Below are positions 1 to 10,108 of a stretch of DNA of 64,000 nt, piece after piece (position 1 is the stretch's first letter; the number at the start of each line of letters is the position of its first letter). This stretch comes from Cladorrhinum sp. PSN259 (taxonomy: Eukaryota; Ascomycota; Sordariomycetes; Sordariales; Podosporaceae), in the NCBI GenBank assembly GCA_033725935.1, contig MU867086.1:310001-374000 (forward strand). Reading direction: 5' to 3'. Made by a program: the position numbers and the translations under genes. The notes under the pieces were generated by a model. The model saw only the letters and a list, made by a program, of their open reading frames with translations. It made no database searches and was not told the DNA's origin.

Positions 1-337
1 CCACAGAACTCGATGGCGTGGATGCAGGAGGCGTTACGGCTCTCCCGGAACTGGGGAGCAGGTCGTGCTCGCGAAGAATGCGCTCATACTGTTCAATCTT
101 TTCCAGGATGGTGATGTCGACCCTGAACTGTCTTTTGCGTCGTCTTGGCTGAGGAGCTGGGTATGTGCAGTCAAACCCGGCCTTCCGGCAGCTGGAGCAT
201 TTCGGAGATACCTTGTCGCATCTCACCTTGCGCTTGGCACACGTCTGACAAGAGTATGCCATGAGAATCGGCGGTGGGGGCGGCCCAAGGCCTTCTGGAG
301 GCGCCTGCGCAATGAGTGCTGGTGTTCTCCGATCCAT
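1..337 (-). CDS. Zn(II)2Cys6 transcription factor, N-terminus (partial)
   Basis: Only the first ~112 codons are in the window; the gene continues past the left edge. Read on the minus strand from the ATG at 337, a Pro-rich leader (about residues 1-25) is followed by a perfect binuclear zinc cluster with spacing C-x2-C-x6-C-x6-C-x2-C-x6-C (CQTCAKRKVRC then CSSC), then a basic linker (PRRRKRQ) and an acidic helical stretch typical of the dimerisation region. The cluster is fungus-specific and binds CGG-type half sites in the nucleus. The target pathway cannot be told because the middle homology region lies outside the window. An ATG at 350 is out of frame, which supports 337 as the start. Confidence 0.9.
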   Translation of the reverse strand, partial: MDRRTPALIAQAPPEGLGPPPPPILMAYSCQTCAKRKVRCDKVSPKCSSCRKAGFDCTYPAPQPRRRKRQFRVDITILEKIEQYERILREHDLLPSSGRAVTPPASTPSSSV

Positions 338-2167
338 GCTTGGCGTTCATTATTGATTACATGAGGTTCTACGAAAGAAAGGTCAGCATTTGGGATTGTA
401 ACATTGCTGAACAGCCCCGCATCTCACCTCCAAGCTGCTGCCTTGAGATATCACGTGTTAAACTGTCTGCCGGGTCCTGGTTGGTCTATTTATAGTGCAG
501 ATCCCGTTCCGCGCGACAATGATCCCAGGGGAAACACATAGTAAAATTGGAAGAAGTGTGAAAATTGGTAACTGACACTGCTACCTCATATTTATGAAAT
601 AATTCACGACGTTGTAAAACCTACCAGCGAGTATGGACTAGAAGGTCACCTGAGAAGACCTTGTTCACCCTATATCTAGTGGTAAAATAGGTACTAGGGG
701 GTGGCGGGTGCCTGAGTGGAGTAAGGGGAAAAGTCAATATTGATATGCACGCGTTTAACATCCAACCTCGTATATGAGCTGTGAAAAATCCAAGGTGTAT
801 TCTTGCTCAGATGAAAAATTCCGAACATCCCGACTGAGTAGAAGGTCATCTTCATCCTTCGTCTTCATCATCTTCGTCCTTCGTCTTCATCACCTTCAGA
901 AAGAGGCTTAGGTTACTTGGCATGCGTGAAGTTGGAAACAGACTGGAAATGCAGCAATCAGATTGACGTTAGGAGGGTGACTCAGCTCGAGGTAGCAACG
1001 CGCCATTATTTATTGAAATCTCATGTGGTTTAGGTCTTATAAACCATTACTGCGCCTGCCTGCTAATACAGGGATTACCTATACCCAGATCTTGCGATCT
1101 CACCACTCAACGGTGTGTGTCCTGCGCTAACCATGTTTTGGGGGCTGCATTGGAAAAGGGGCCAGCCCTTCTTGGCATGCTGATGCAGTGCCACCATCGA
1201 ACCTTTTCCCTGGGCCACAACCAGGTCCTGGGGGGTTCTTTGACATTGCCCTAGGCTCCTTCAAACGCACTGTTTTGCGGCTGTCCAATAAGCCGGCCAG
1301 TCATGTTCTTCAAGCGAGCGAGATGCAAGAATTAGATTGGCCGTTGTACGCTTGAGTGTCGTCCCCAAGCTTTTTTGACAGCTGCTTAGCTGAAGCTTCA
1401 GTAATTAAAAATCAATGCGACCTATCTACCTTGCGGATATGGGTCCGAACAGATTTCGAATTCTAGATTGGCACACGAGCTGCAAGTCAGATGGATATCT
1501 GACATGATATCTGGATCCAGGTTATGGACCCTTATTGCTTGTGACGCCTTCCAGTCTCTCTGATTTGCAGTCTCAAAATGTGACCAAATAGAGGTCGGTT
1601 TACAGCCATCCAGATATAGGACCGTGCATAGGGCTTACCGGACCCAACGCATCCAAAGAGGCAATTTCCCCTGATCTCGGCAAAACCATTCAGTGCCCCC
1701 CTTCGAGTCGTACACCCAGATCTCGTGCACGTAGGATCCGAGCTTCTCATGCCGAGCCATACCAGCTATGCGATTGTTGCACAACTCAGTCCCTTCTAAT
1801 TACACGGCAGAACGGGTCGGTTCCCGAAATGGCTTTCCGGTAATGGTGAGGCGGAGTTCATGTTACCAGGTACATCTATCGATAGAGGTCATCAAATGCC
1901 AGGATCGGTAACTTTATGGGACAATGTCAGACTGAGCCTCAACGCACTGTTCACACGAGGATCCTTGATCTCTGAGATTTTCTTTCAGCCGAGTCTTTCG
2001 GTATGGGTAGAACTACCGAATCCGGCAGACTGGCTTACACAGGTCTGGGGTCAAACGACCGTCATGGTCCACCTAATGCAACCTCGAGGGACCAGACCAA
2101 TGGCTGAGCGCAGGATTCGGCATCATCTGGGAAGCTATTACGGAGTCGAGATGAAAGTCAAGATGTG
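338..2167. other. Intergenic region, no gene seen
   Basis: About 1.8 kb with only short open frames lacking protein-like composition. It holds the upstream region of the minus-strand zinc-cluster gene, a 22-bp tandem repeat at 848-891 and, at its right end, the promoter of the metalloprotease gene. Confidence 0.6.
848..891. repeat. 22-bp tandem repeat, two copies
   Basis: Two adjacent 22-bp copies of a CTT/CAT-rich unit (848-869 and 870-891) differ at one position. It is a simple pyrimidine-rich minisatellite in noncoding DNA. Confidence 0.8.
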
Positions 2168-2175
2168 TATAAATA
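2168..2175 (+). promoter_or_regulatory. TATA box of the metalloprotease gene
   Basis: A perfect TATAAATA lies about 120 bp upstream of the ATG at 2290. The spacing leaves room for a short 5' leader. Confidence 0.6.
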
Positions 2176-2289
2176 TCAGATGCCCACGACCACCTCATTT
2201 GTTCTGGCCATGGCAGTTTGCCTCGACAGTACCATCTCATTACTCTCACACTCGTTACAGTACTTGTTGGCACGCTCCTGTTAATCATA

Positions 2290-3981
2290 ATGTTCAAGTT
2301 CTTCAAACTCCTGACGGTTGGCGTCGCCGCCGTCAGCGCCCACATCATCCCCCTCGATGCCAGACAAAGCACCAATGGCGCCGGCCCGATCAAATTCTGC
2401 ACCCAGATGCGTCTTCCGGCTGAGCTTCAGGCCACCGGAGACATGCTGGCCGTCAAGGAGAATCCCGCTAACGCTCACGGAGTTACTTTCGCTCCGTCAA
2501 TCCCCGGTCTGGAGCCCCCTTCTCTGGCCCTTCCCATCGGCAAGATGTGGGCCAACGGCCGAACCCTTCGCGTCAAGATCCTCAACGGCTCTACCAAGGT
2601 GAAGGGCAAGATCCAACAATACGGCAACCAGTGGACCCAGTTCGCCAACATCAAGCTTCAGTGGGTGACCTCTGGTGATGCCGAGATCCGTGTCAATGTC
2701 GACAACAGCGGTGGCTCGTGGTCCTACGTCGGTACCGATAACCTCGGCATTGCTCAGACAACCCACACCATGAACTTTGGCTGGCTCACCGACAGCACCG
2801 ATGAGAACGAGTACTCTCGTGTCATCGTCCACGAGTTTGGCCACGCTCTCGGCGCCATCCACGAGCACCAGTCTCCCACTGCCTCGGGAATCCCCTGGAA
2901 CAAGACTGCCGTGTATGAGTACTATTTGCGCACCAACGGATGGGACAAAGCTCAGGTCGACAACAACCTCTTTGGACTCTACGCTAGCTCGACCACCCAG
3001 TTCAGCGCCTTTGACGAGAAGTCCATCATGCTCTACGCCATCCCCCCTGAGCTGACCACCAACGGCTACTCGGTCGGCTGGAACACTGCCCTCTCTCCCA
3101 CCGACAAGTCCTTCATCGGCACGGCCTACCCCTTCCAGGGCACTCCCGACGTCAACTCATTCAACACCATCGAGCTTCGTCCCGCCGACGAGCCGCGCCA
3201 GCTCCACACCAAACGCTTCACCTGGTCCTCCAACTACACCCAACCCCCTAGCCTCGCCCTCGGCCTCAACTGGCTCGATATTGACCGCTCCAGCAACCCC
3301 CGCATCATGACCTTCGATCAGGACACCACGACCACCAAGACAGACATTCACATCGACTCGTACGCTGACACGACCTTGTACTCGGCCGGAGTAAGCTGGT
3401 TCCGCCACGCATCCAACGACCCTGATTTCCAATCCGGCTCCTGGAGCACAACAGAAGATCACACCTGGGACAATCCCAAGACGGTAACCCAAAAACAAAT
3501 CACGTTTCCCCGTGCTTACGCCTCGGCCCCCAAGGTCATCGTCTGGCTCACGAAGATCGATGTCAACAACGGGGCCAACTTCCGCGTGCGCGCAACAGTC
3601 TCGGACATCACCAAGACCGGATTCAAGCTGAATCTCGACACTTGGGCCGATTCCACCCTGCACGTCGCTACGGCCTCTTGGATCGCCTATCCTACCGGAA
3701 AGGCCGGAGTCGCGAGCGGATCCTTCAGCACCGACGACGTGAGGACTTGGGAGCAGCCGCGGTTGCTGACCGAGGGAAAGACCACCTTCCCCGCGGGGAC
3801 ATTTACAAAGTCGCCCAATGTTGTTGTTGCGTTGAACATGATTGACAGTGAGAGGTGGACGAATCTGAGGGTCAAGAGTGGTGCTTCGTCAATTACCAAG
3901 GACGGGATGACGTGGCATTTGGATGCTTGGGCTGATTCGGTTTTGTACAGGGCTGGCGCTAGTTATATTGCTTTTGCTTAG
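2290..3981 (+). CDS. Secreted astacin-like metalloprotease with H-type lectin repeats
   Basis: Intronless, 563 residues. The start at 2290 is chosen because it opens a clean signal peptide (MFKFFKLLTVGVAAVSA); an in-frame start at 2218 would bury it. The catalytic domain carries the zinc motif HEFGHALGAIH (H181, E182, H185, H191), matching the HExxHxxGxxH of the metzincin/astacin (M12A) family, and a Met-turn SIMLY around M247. After about residue 300 come three tandem H-type-lectin-like repeats (near 305-380, 381-474 and 475-563), each with the pattern (W/F)ST-x-D-x-TW near the start and LD-x-WADS-x-L near the end. The family cleaves extracellular proteins; the lectin repeats probably tether it to glycans. 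Secretion and peptidase activity are well supported; the ligand is unknown. Confidence 0.9.
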   Translation: MFKFFKLLTVGVAAVSAHIIPLDARQSTNGAGPIKFCTQMRLPAELQATGDMLAVKENPANAHGVTFAPSIPGLEPPSLALPIGKMWANGRTLRVKILNGSTKVKGKIQQYGNQWTQFANIKLQWVTSGDAEIRVNVDNSGGSWSYVGTDNLGIAQTTHTMNFGWLTDSTDENEYSRVIVHEFGHALGAIHEHQSPTASGIPWNKTAVYEYYLRTNGWDKAQVDNNLFGLYASSTTQFSAFDEKSIMLYAIPPELTTNGYSVGWNTALSPTDKSFIGTAYPFQGTPDVNSFNTIELRPADEPRQLHTKRFTWSSNYTQPPSLALGLNWLDIDRSSNPRIMTFDQDTTTTKTDIHIDSYADTTLYSAGVSWFRHASNDPDFQSGSWSTTEDHTWDNPKTVTQKQITFPRAYASAPKVIVWLTKIDVNNGANFRVRATVSDITKTGFKLNLDTWADSTLHVATASWIAYPTGKAGVASGSFSTDDVRTWEQPRLLTEGKTTFPAGTFTKSPNVVVALNMIDSERWTNLRVKSGASSITKDGMTWHLDAWADSVLYRAGASYIAFA

Positions 3982-4368
3982 TTTTTCTTGGAGGGTTAGA
4001 GGAAATGAGATGGGTTCGTAATGATTTTGTAGAGGATAGATGAAGATAGATCAAGATAGCTCTGTGTGAATACATGTTTTCCTGCGTCTTGCGTCTTTGG
4101 AGAGAGATGAAAAACCCGCCGATTCACCAATGAAAACCCACCGATCAGGGGAGCAGTTGCCTAGCATGAAAAGCTTCTTTTCACACAATCCCTGGAATAC
4201 TCGACCACGTATCCCCCTTGCGCAGGCAGCATCATCTTGGCGCCAGTTCTTTGTGCGCCACAATATCATGTTGACCCAATTGAGAAGGAAAAACTTATAA
4301 AACACTCATCCGTCCTTGTCAATTTCGGTTTGATCTGATATTAGCAACACTTGACAAGACGAACAGCA
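3982..4368. other. Intergenic region with F-box gene promoter
   Basis: No gene seen. It contains the 3' end of the protease transcript and a TATAAAA at 4296-4302, 67 bp upstream of the next ATG. Confidence 0.6.
4296..4302 (+). promoter_or_regulatory. TATA box of the F-box gene
   Basis: TATAAAA 67 bp upstream of the ATG at 4369. Confidence 0.55.
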
Positions 4369-6015
4369 ATGCAGCCGACCAACATTCACACACTACCTGG
4401 AGATAATATCCTTAGAGTCATTGTCGACCATCTAGAGGATAGCCATGTCGTCAATCTCGGCATGACCTGCAAGAGACTGAGGGAGCTGGTGTCCTACCGT
4501 GTTTTCCACACGATCCGGTTCTCCAACGACGCGAGAATCTCTGACTCGGCGCTTGCAGCAGCTCAAAAACATGGCACACATACCAAGGTCCTGCATTTTG
4601 TGGGCTACGCAAGCGAGGAAGACGACGAAGTTGGTCCTAGTGAAAAACCGACGAACCGAGACGTGCTTCCAGAGAGTGCACTCAGACTCTTCGAGGCAAG
4701 TGACGGCCTCCTGCCGAACCTCGAGACAATATCCATCAACTTTGACCACTACTACGGCGAGTCCTCCGAGCACGGCCCCCACGGCTCATCCATCTTCGCC
4801 AAGCACGAAAGCTGGACCGACGTTCGCGCAAGGGAAGCCAAACTGACCATGTGTCGGCTCTGGGCAAACACATATAAAGCCCTGGCAGAAATAAACAAGG
4901 GAAAGACGCCCAACCTCATCATTGAGAACTGGTCACCGCGGGGCGTCTCGACCTTCCAAACGCAGGAATGGAGGTCCTACCTCTCCAACCTCGAATCATT
5001 CGACATCACCATCATTTCCGAAACATTCGAGTTCGGCTTCACAAACGCAATGCAGGGATACGTCGAAGACGTGCAAGGAATGGAGGACTTTTTCTTCCCG
5101 CATCTGGACCGAGTCCGCTCGCTCAAAATCTCAATGCTCTGGCCGATAATGCCCTTTGGCATGCGCGGCAAATACCACCTCCCCCTGCCGCTCAAACCAA
5201 CCGCCGGACATCTACCTGCTCTCGAGCATCTCGAACTCACAAACATATTCATCAGTCCAGACCTGGTAGATTTCATCACCTCTCACAAGAACCTCCGCAC
5301 TGTTACTCTGCACAACGCACACTCGGCCGCGGCTCAATACGGCGAATGCGCAAGCCCGCCTCACAACATAACCTGGCACGAGTTCTTTGACGCGCTGTCA
5401 ACGGCTCTGGAAGAGTCTAGTAACGAACTTGGTTTGTCGATCTTGACATTCACTTCGCCCGCTCCGCTATCAGAGACAGAGGCCAAAACGGGCAAGATTA
5501 ATTACAAGTCGGAGAGTAAAGCCGTCAAGGCGGTTCGAGATGGACTCAAGGCATTTCCTGGGAGACGATTATTTGGTTATGGGGATATGGGCGAGCAGTA
5601 CGGGGATTTCATCTCGGATGTAAAGACGAATCGGGAGAGCGCTATTGCCGGATTGGATCAGGCTGCTTATGAGAAGTTTCTGGGGAGGTTGGCTGCGAAT
5701 AGGGAGAGGATTGTGGGCGAGAGGCCGGCTCAGGCTCGGGAGGTGGAGGTGGAAGAACGGGAGGGTATAAGCGTCGTGGAGTTGGGTCAGAGGTTCGAAT
5801 CAATGGAAGGGCTTGGGGTTGTTGGTACTAGTGAAGATGTCGGGACGCCACTGAACGGAGAGGTTGATGTGACAGTCAATGATGCTGACAGACGCATGGA
5901 AGATCACGCAATGGATCTTCCGGCTTCTACTAGGTTGAAGAAGAAATCAAAGGGACCAACCGAGCAGACAGAACCCAGACGCTCTGCTCGTCTTGCCAAC
6001 AAGCACGCGAGTTGA
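4369..6015 (+). CDS. F-box-like protein
   Basis: Intronless, 548 residues from the ATG at 4369. The N-terminus has the F-box signature: a short LPGDNILRVIVDHLED helix, then LGMTCKRLRELV (about residues 8-42), which in this class binds Skp1 and makes the protein a substrate adaptor of an SCF ubiquitin ligase. The middle has leucine-rich segments (for example LPALEHLELTNIFI and LRTVTLHNAH) like irregular LRRs used for substrate binding. The tail is Lys/Arg-rich and ends RRSARLANKHAS, a possible nuclear signal. Codon use and third-position GC drop toward the 3' end. Substrates are unknown; it could also be a non-SCF F-box protein. Confidence 0.75.
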   Translation: MQPTNIHTLPGDNILRVIVDHLEDSHVVNLGMTCKRLRELVSYRVFHTIRFSNDARISDSALAAAQKHGTHTKVLHFVGYASEEDDEVGPSEKPTNRDVLPESALRLFEASDGLLPNLETISINFDHYYGESSEHGPHGSSIFAKHESWTDVRAREAKLTMCRLWANTYKALAEINKGKTPNLIIENWSPRGVSTFQTQEWRSYLSNLESFDITIISETFEFGFTNAMQGYVEDVQGMEDFFFPHLDRVRSLKISMLWPIMPFGMRGKYHLPLPLKPTAGHLPALEHLELTNIFISPDLVDFITSHKNLRTVTLHNAHSAAAQYGECASPPHNITWHEFFDALSTALEESSNELGLSILTFTSPAPLSETEAKTGKINYKSESKAVKAVRDGLKAFPGRRLFGYGDMGEQYGDFISDVKTNRESAIAGLDQAAYEKFLGRLAANRERIVGERPAQAREVEVEEREGISVVELGQRFESMEGLGVVGTSEDVGTPLNGEVDVTVNDADRRMEDHAMDLPASTRLKKKSKGPTEQTEPRRSARLANKHAS

Positions 6016-7467
6016 TGAAATTAGAACAAATACATAGGCTCCTTTATATACAAGCTCTGGTTAAAAAATAAAATAAAAACATAAGAGAAACGAAAAAAAA
6101 ACCTGCCCTCTCTGACCTTTTATTCTTTCGCTGTCGCGTGAGTCGCGCTGGGATGTGCTCTCCGTCGATGCTGTGGAGTCACATTCAATCGCTATCCGCT
6201 GATTCTTGAAACATGGTTCCTCGCGTCTCTGTCAGCCAATGTGGAGGCAAAATGATTCTATTAAAGGATGGACTTTGGCCGTGGCTTCATCTTGTCAGCG
6301 TCACGACTCAGAGATTTGCAGACATGCACGGACAATTTGGAAGTGCCAGAATCTCCTTCAAATACTGGACATTAGTTCCCATTTCACTCTCTTCTTCTTT
6401 TCTTCTTCACTTCTCGGGGTCATCTCCTCCTCCATCCTCAGGAGGCACGATCCGATTGTGGACGGTCTGTTAGCTATCAAGCGCTGGATCTATTCATTAA
6501 ATCTTCTGCCATCTATTGCATTTTTCCTTTTCCCTCACTTGCCATTTAGCTTTTCTGATCTATCCCTACATAGGGCGGCGAAGTCGGACTCTGCACCTCC
6601 ACGAAGAAACACTACGCGGTTTCGGGTGTCGCCTGGAAACCTGAGGGGGCTGCCCCTCAGGGCCAACGCAGAGACGCACAGTAACTTTATGCTTAGATAG
6701 ACAATTGCCCTGCCTTGACTTGTAATGATTGTGACATGTTTGCTTCCACTTCCTGTCTTGCTGTGCCATTTGACTTGCTCCAACTCCAGCTTCTTGTTCA
6801 TGTCGCCTTCTCGTGCTTGTCTCTCATGTCCCCTCATCCCATGTGTCTTTCTTGCTGTTGTTCAAGTTTCATGTCGATGTCTCCTGTTGCTACCTTCCTG
6901 TTGATGTCTCCGTCTTGTAGTCTCCGTGCTGACACCTTCAGTCTACGTTCTGTTTCATATTCCTTCAACTCCGTTTTTTCACATCCATCTCATTGAGAAT
7001 GTGCAAGTGCAACCTTTTTCTGGGCAACTCAGCTCATCTTGACCACTTTGATCATTTCGTATTTTGGAGGTCAGTCATGTGGTAGCTATAAGTTTTGTCC
7101 CCGATCAGGCGGACAGCTTGAGTCTGGTTCTGACTTTTTTTCTTATGTAGCGATGACTGGCAAGCATCACTAAGAATGGTAGATAATTCAGATATTTACT
7201 CACGAGTGTTACTGTTTACGAGGCAGGCCTCCAAAGCTCCCTTGCAAGGTAAGCACTAGTTCGGTGAGCAGTCAGACTGAGATGACCAAAGATCTCCACT
7301 GATTATGCTATTTGCTCGGCTATGTTGCATCAACTTGCATGAAGCTGACATGTCATCTCCACAATGATGAATACCATGTATTGGCCTCATTCATACATGT
7401 AAGCACCTGAAAGGGTTTTGAAAGCAAGAAAGAAAGGATCACAACCATCCAAGTAATTCAAGTTCAA
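6016..7467. other. Intergenic region, pyrimidine-rich, no gene seen
   Basis: About 1.45 kb. The stretch 6360-7000 is strongly C/T-rich and opens long frames full of Ser, Leu, Phe and Cys, which I read as compositional artefacts. No TATA box or splice pattern ties them to a gene. Confidence 0.5.
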
Positions 7468-8094
7468 ATGCACACGAACCAACAAATGGCAACAATGGAA
7501 CCACGGCATCCCGACGTTGATACGCAACCGGAAAACCAATTCCAACAAAGCCTCCTCATCTGCGACTCAGACTACGAGTCCCAAGACTCGCTCTGGTACT
7601 ACGACTCCGACGACCCCGACTGCCCAACCAGTGAACCAGAGCCACTAGAATGCTTCGAACGTACAGTCAAAGCCATCACCTCTGCATTCACTTCTTCCTC
7701 GGTAGCATCCAGTCCTTCTTCTTCTCTATCAACTGCAAGCGGCGGCTGGGAACCCTTCCGGAAACACTGGTACGACATTCTTTCAAAAATCTTGACCCAA
7801 GTGGAAGGCGACCCGGATATCCCGCACTTCTTGACCGACCCCCCCGTCCGTAAGTTCCAAGTCAAGCTCTACCGGTCCGCGCATCTAGGGTGCCCTTGCT
7901 GCCTCCCTATTCTTGAACCAAATATTGTGATCAAGAGGAGTAAAGGTGTGACCAAGGGGGATTTAGTCCGCGCCGTGAGGGACTTTCTTTACGGAAGAGA
8001 GGAGCCGGCAGTGTCAAACGGGGACGCAAACAGTGCAGAAGAAGAAGTAGTCAGAGTTGAGAGGCCGGTGGTATGGAGGGATGAATGGATGTGA
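7468..8094 (+). CDS. Small acidic protein with CPCCLP motif, paralogue of 34646-35464
   Basis: 208 residues, no intron; ATG at 7468 with later in-frame ATGs at 7486 and 7495. I recognise no named domain. Residues 1-65 are acidic and Asp/Ser-rich; a conserved core follows: ECFERTVKAI, GWEPFRKHWYDIL, PDIPHFLTDPP, GCPCCLP, then GVTKGDLVRAVRDFLYG and a VVWRDEWM terminus. All these blocks recur in the same order in the minus-strand gene at 34646-35464. The GVTKG...AVRDFLYG helix and the two adjacent cysteines suggest a small folded, possibly metal-binding, domain. Compared with the paralogue it lacks about 40 C-terminal residues, ending at a TGA just after WM; the same frame stays open to 8196. 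No signal peptide or membrane segment, so cytosolic or nuclear. Function unknown. Confidence 0.75.
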   Translation: MHTNQQMATMEPRHPDVDTQPENQFQQSLLICDSDYESQDSLWYYDSDDPDCPTSEPEPLECFERTVKAITSAFTSSSVASSPSSSLSTASGGWEPFRKHWYDILSKILTQVEGDPDIPHFLTDPPVRKFQVKLYRSAHLGCPCCLPILEPNIVIKRSKGVTKGDLVRAVRDFLYGREEPAVSNGDANSAEEEVVRVERPVVWRDEWM

Positions 8095-8384
8095 GAAGAA
8101 GACCAAGAGAGAGAGGAAGAAAGAAATGAAGGGAGGGAAGAAGAAGTAGAACTGTCAGCGCAAAAAGTGTGTTTCTGCTTTAGGAACAAAATGTGACTTT
8201 TGTTAGACTAAGAGATATAATCACATATAATTCCAACAAATCAATGATTGATAAATACCATATATCTCCGCGCCAGGCAAATTCCCAGCTTCAGTTTGTA
8301 AAAAAAAAAGGGTATCAAAAACGCAAATCGACAAAAACCTCCCACCCAAACGCCAAACCCGTCCAAAACCCAAGCAATCCACGA

Positions 8385-8660
8385 TTAATTATCACCACTG
8401 CCCCTCGAACTCCAACTCCCTCTCTTCCGCCAGTACTCCTCCCTCCCCCTCCTCCCCACGTGCAGCTTCTCCAGCCCGCTCTTCAGCGCATTATTTAGCG
8501 CAACCCTGATGCCCGAAATAAAAGGATTTTGTGATGATTGTTGGTTTAAATTTCTGGTGAGGAGTTCCGAGTGTTCTGACGGGTGGGAAGTGTGGTGGTG
8601 GACTCTCTCCAAACGCTCGAGGTCGTTGAGCATCATATGGTAGTATTCTCCGTCTTCCAT
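8385..8660 (-). CDS. Possible small hypothetical protein
   Basis: A 91-residue minus-strand frame, convergent with the preceding gene. The ATG at 8660 sits in an A-rich context (ATCAAAAATGG) typical of fungal starts. The composition is protein-like: an acidic/His-rich N-terminal half and a basic amphipathic segment (FISGIRVALNNALKSGLEKL) followed by a Gly/Arg/Ser tail. No family recognised. It could equally be chance. Confidence 0.4.
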   Translation of the reverse strand: MEDGEYYHMMLNDLERLERVHHHTSHPSEHSELLTRNLNQQSSQNPFISGIRVALNNALKSGLEKLHVGRRGREEYWRKRGSWSSRGSGDN

Positions 8661-10108
8661 TTTTGATGAGTGCTAGGAAAGGATTTTTTTTTTCTAGGGG
8701 TAGTTAGTGAGTGGTGATGTGGTGATTGCTTGGGAGACCATCAGCGGGGACATACATGGTGGGATTCCTAAAAAAAAGGTAATAAAATCTCCAGTAAGAA
8801 TTGTATTTTCGTGACTCAAACTGAGAAATTGGAATTTCGTGTTATAATTGTCTTGTGATTAAATTAGACTGATGTAAGTGTTGTATGCTGAATTGATAAT
8901 GTGTAAAATCTTGATGAGCAAAGAAAGGACAGAAATGGGCATCAATGGCTCCATATAACCTCAACCCATTCTTATAAAAAAAAAAAAAACAATACGGATA
9001 AACATGGCCCAATCTCCCCCAATTCTCCCTCACCCCCGCAATGCACCGCAGTGGCACCGCAACGCACCGCACCGGCAAACGCACCATCCCACAGCGACGA
9101 AACCGCAGTAGCATCCAGCGCTTATGGCACCACTGCACGCACCAATGCAGCAAAGTTACACTGCAACTCTGCAACCTTTGCTGGCACAGGACAAGTCAAT
9201 TTTGTCAAAAGCGGTAAAAAACCAATCACCAGCACCCGCCAAGAAACCATCTCGTCACCACCCCGTCACCACCATCATGAGACCTGCACAGCCAAAACTG
9301 ACCAAAACCAGTCCAAACCAGACGCACAGTTAGCCCGTCAAATAACCCCACTGCATAAAATCGTACGATTCCCAGTGCGGCATGGGCAACAACCACACCA
9401 CGAATTTGATCATCTTCAACTGCCCTAATATGGACATCACGAGATTGCAGAAAGCTTGTTAGACTAATGGATGCACGGCCATGTGTTCTCCAGAAATTAG
9501 ATCTCGAAAATCCTCACTCTTCCCTTGTAAATTATTCCTGACCGTGATCTGCAATCCTCAAATGCAAACCATTTAATACAAATCACGATGATCTTCAGCA
9601 GGAATCGCTGCAAAGGTACAGTACCACTATCGCTAGCTCTCCCAACGGTTGGGTTGAGTTGACTATTTTATTGACTTGAGACCCAAACCCTATCAGCGTC
9701 ATCCCCTCGGGTCCCCCCTCTTGACATGGAATGTTGACACTTACATTTGCATATACTGAAGCAATGATCTGAGACAGACAGTTCTTTGAGTAAAAGAAAA
9801 CAGGGTATATATATAAACAACCTAGAATGATACAAGTACAGACAAGACAGAGAGGCAAAATAACGAGAGACTGTATGCGTACCTGCATACGTGCAACAAG
9901 GAAACACCCTGTCACTTTCCTTCAACCCTAGAAGCAACTACTTATCCAGCCAAAAGAAAGTTTCTCTTGTCCTCCTTTCTCATCACTCCGTTCCTCAAAT
10001 AAGATACGACGTTCAATGGAAATTATCATTACCTCGTAAATCACCCTTCATTGTGGGGGCTTATTTGCGTTGTTCCTTTTAGGCCCATATGTTGTCCAGT
10101 CTCCACAG
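8661..10108. other. Intergenic region, no gene seen
   Basis: About 1.45 kb. It has an A12 run near 8978-8989 and Ala/Thr-rich chance frames around 9050-9430. The last part is the 3' flank of the minus-strand gene ending at 10109. Confidence 0.5.

Noticed and set aside
604..620. 17 bases identical to the lacZ/M13 forward primer region
   Set aside because: The match stops abruptly on both sides and the flanks are ordinary fungal AT-rich sequence, so a vector remnant is unlikely; treated as chance.
6206..6996. Long Ser/Leu/Cys-rich open frames
   Set aside because: Strong C/T bias keeps frames open; no domain, splice or promoter evidence.
9051..9428. Ala/Thr/His-rich 125-residue frame
   Set aside because: Low-complexity CA-rich DNA opens several overlapping frames; no protein-like blocks.
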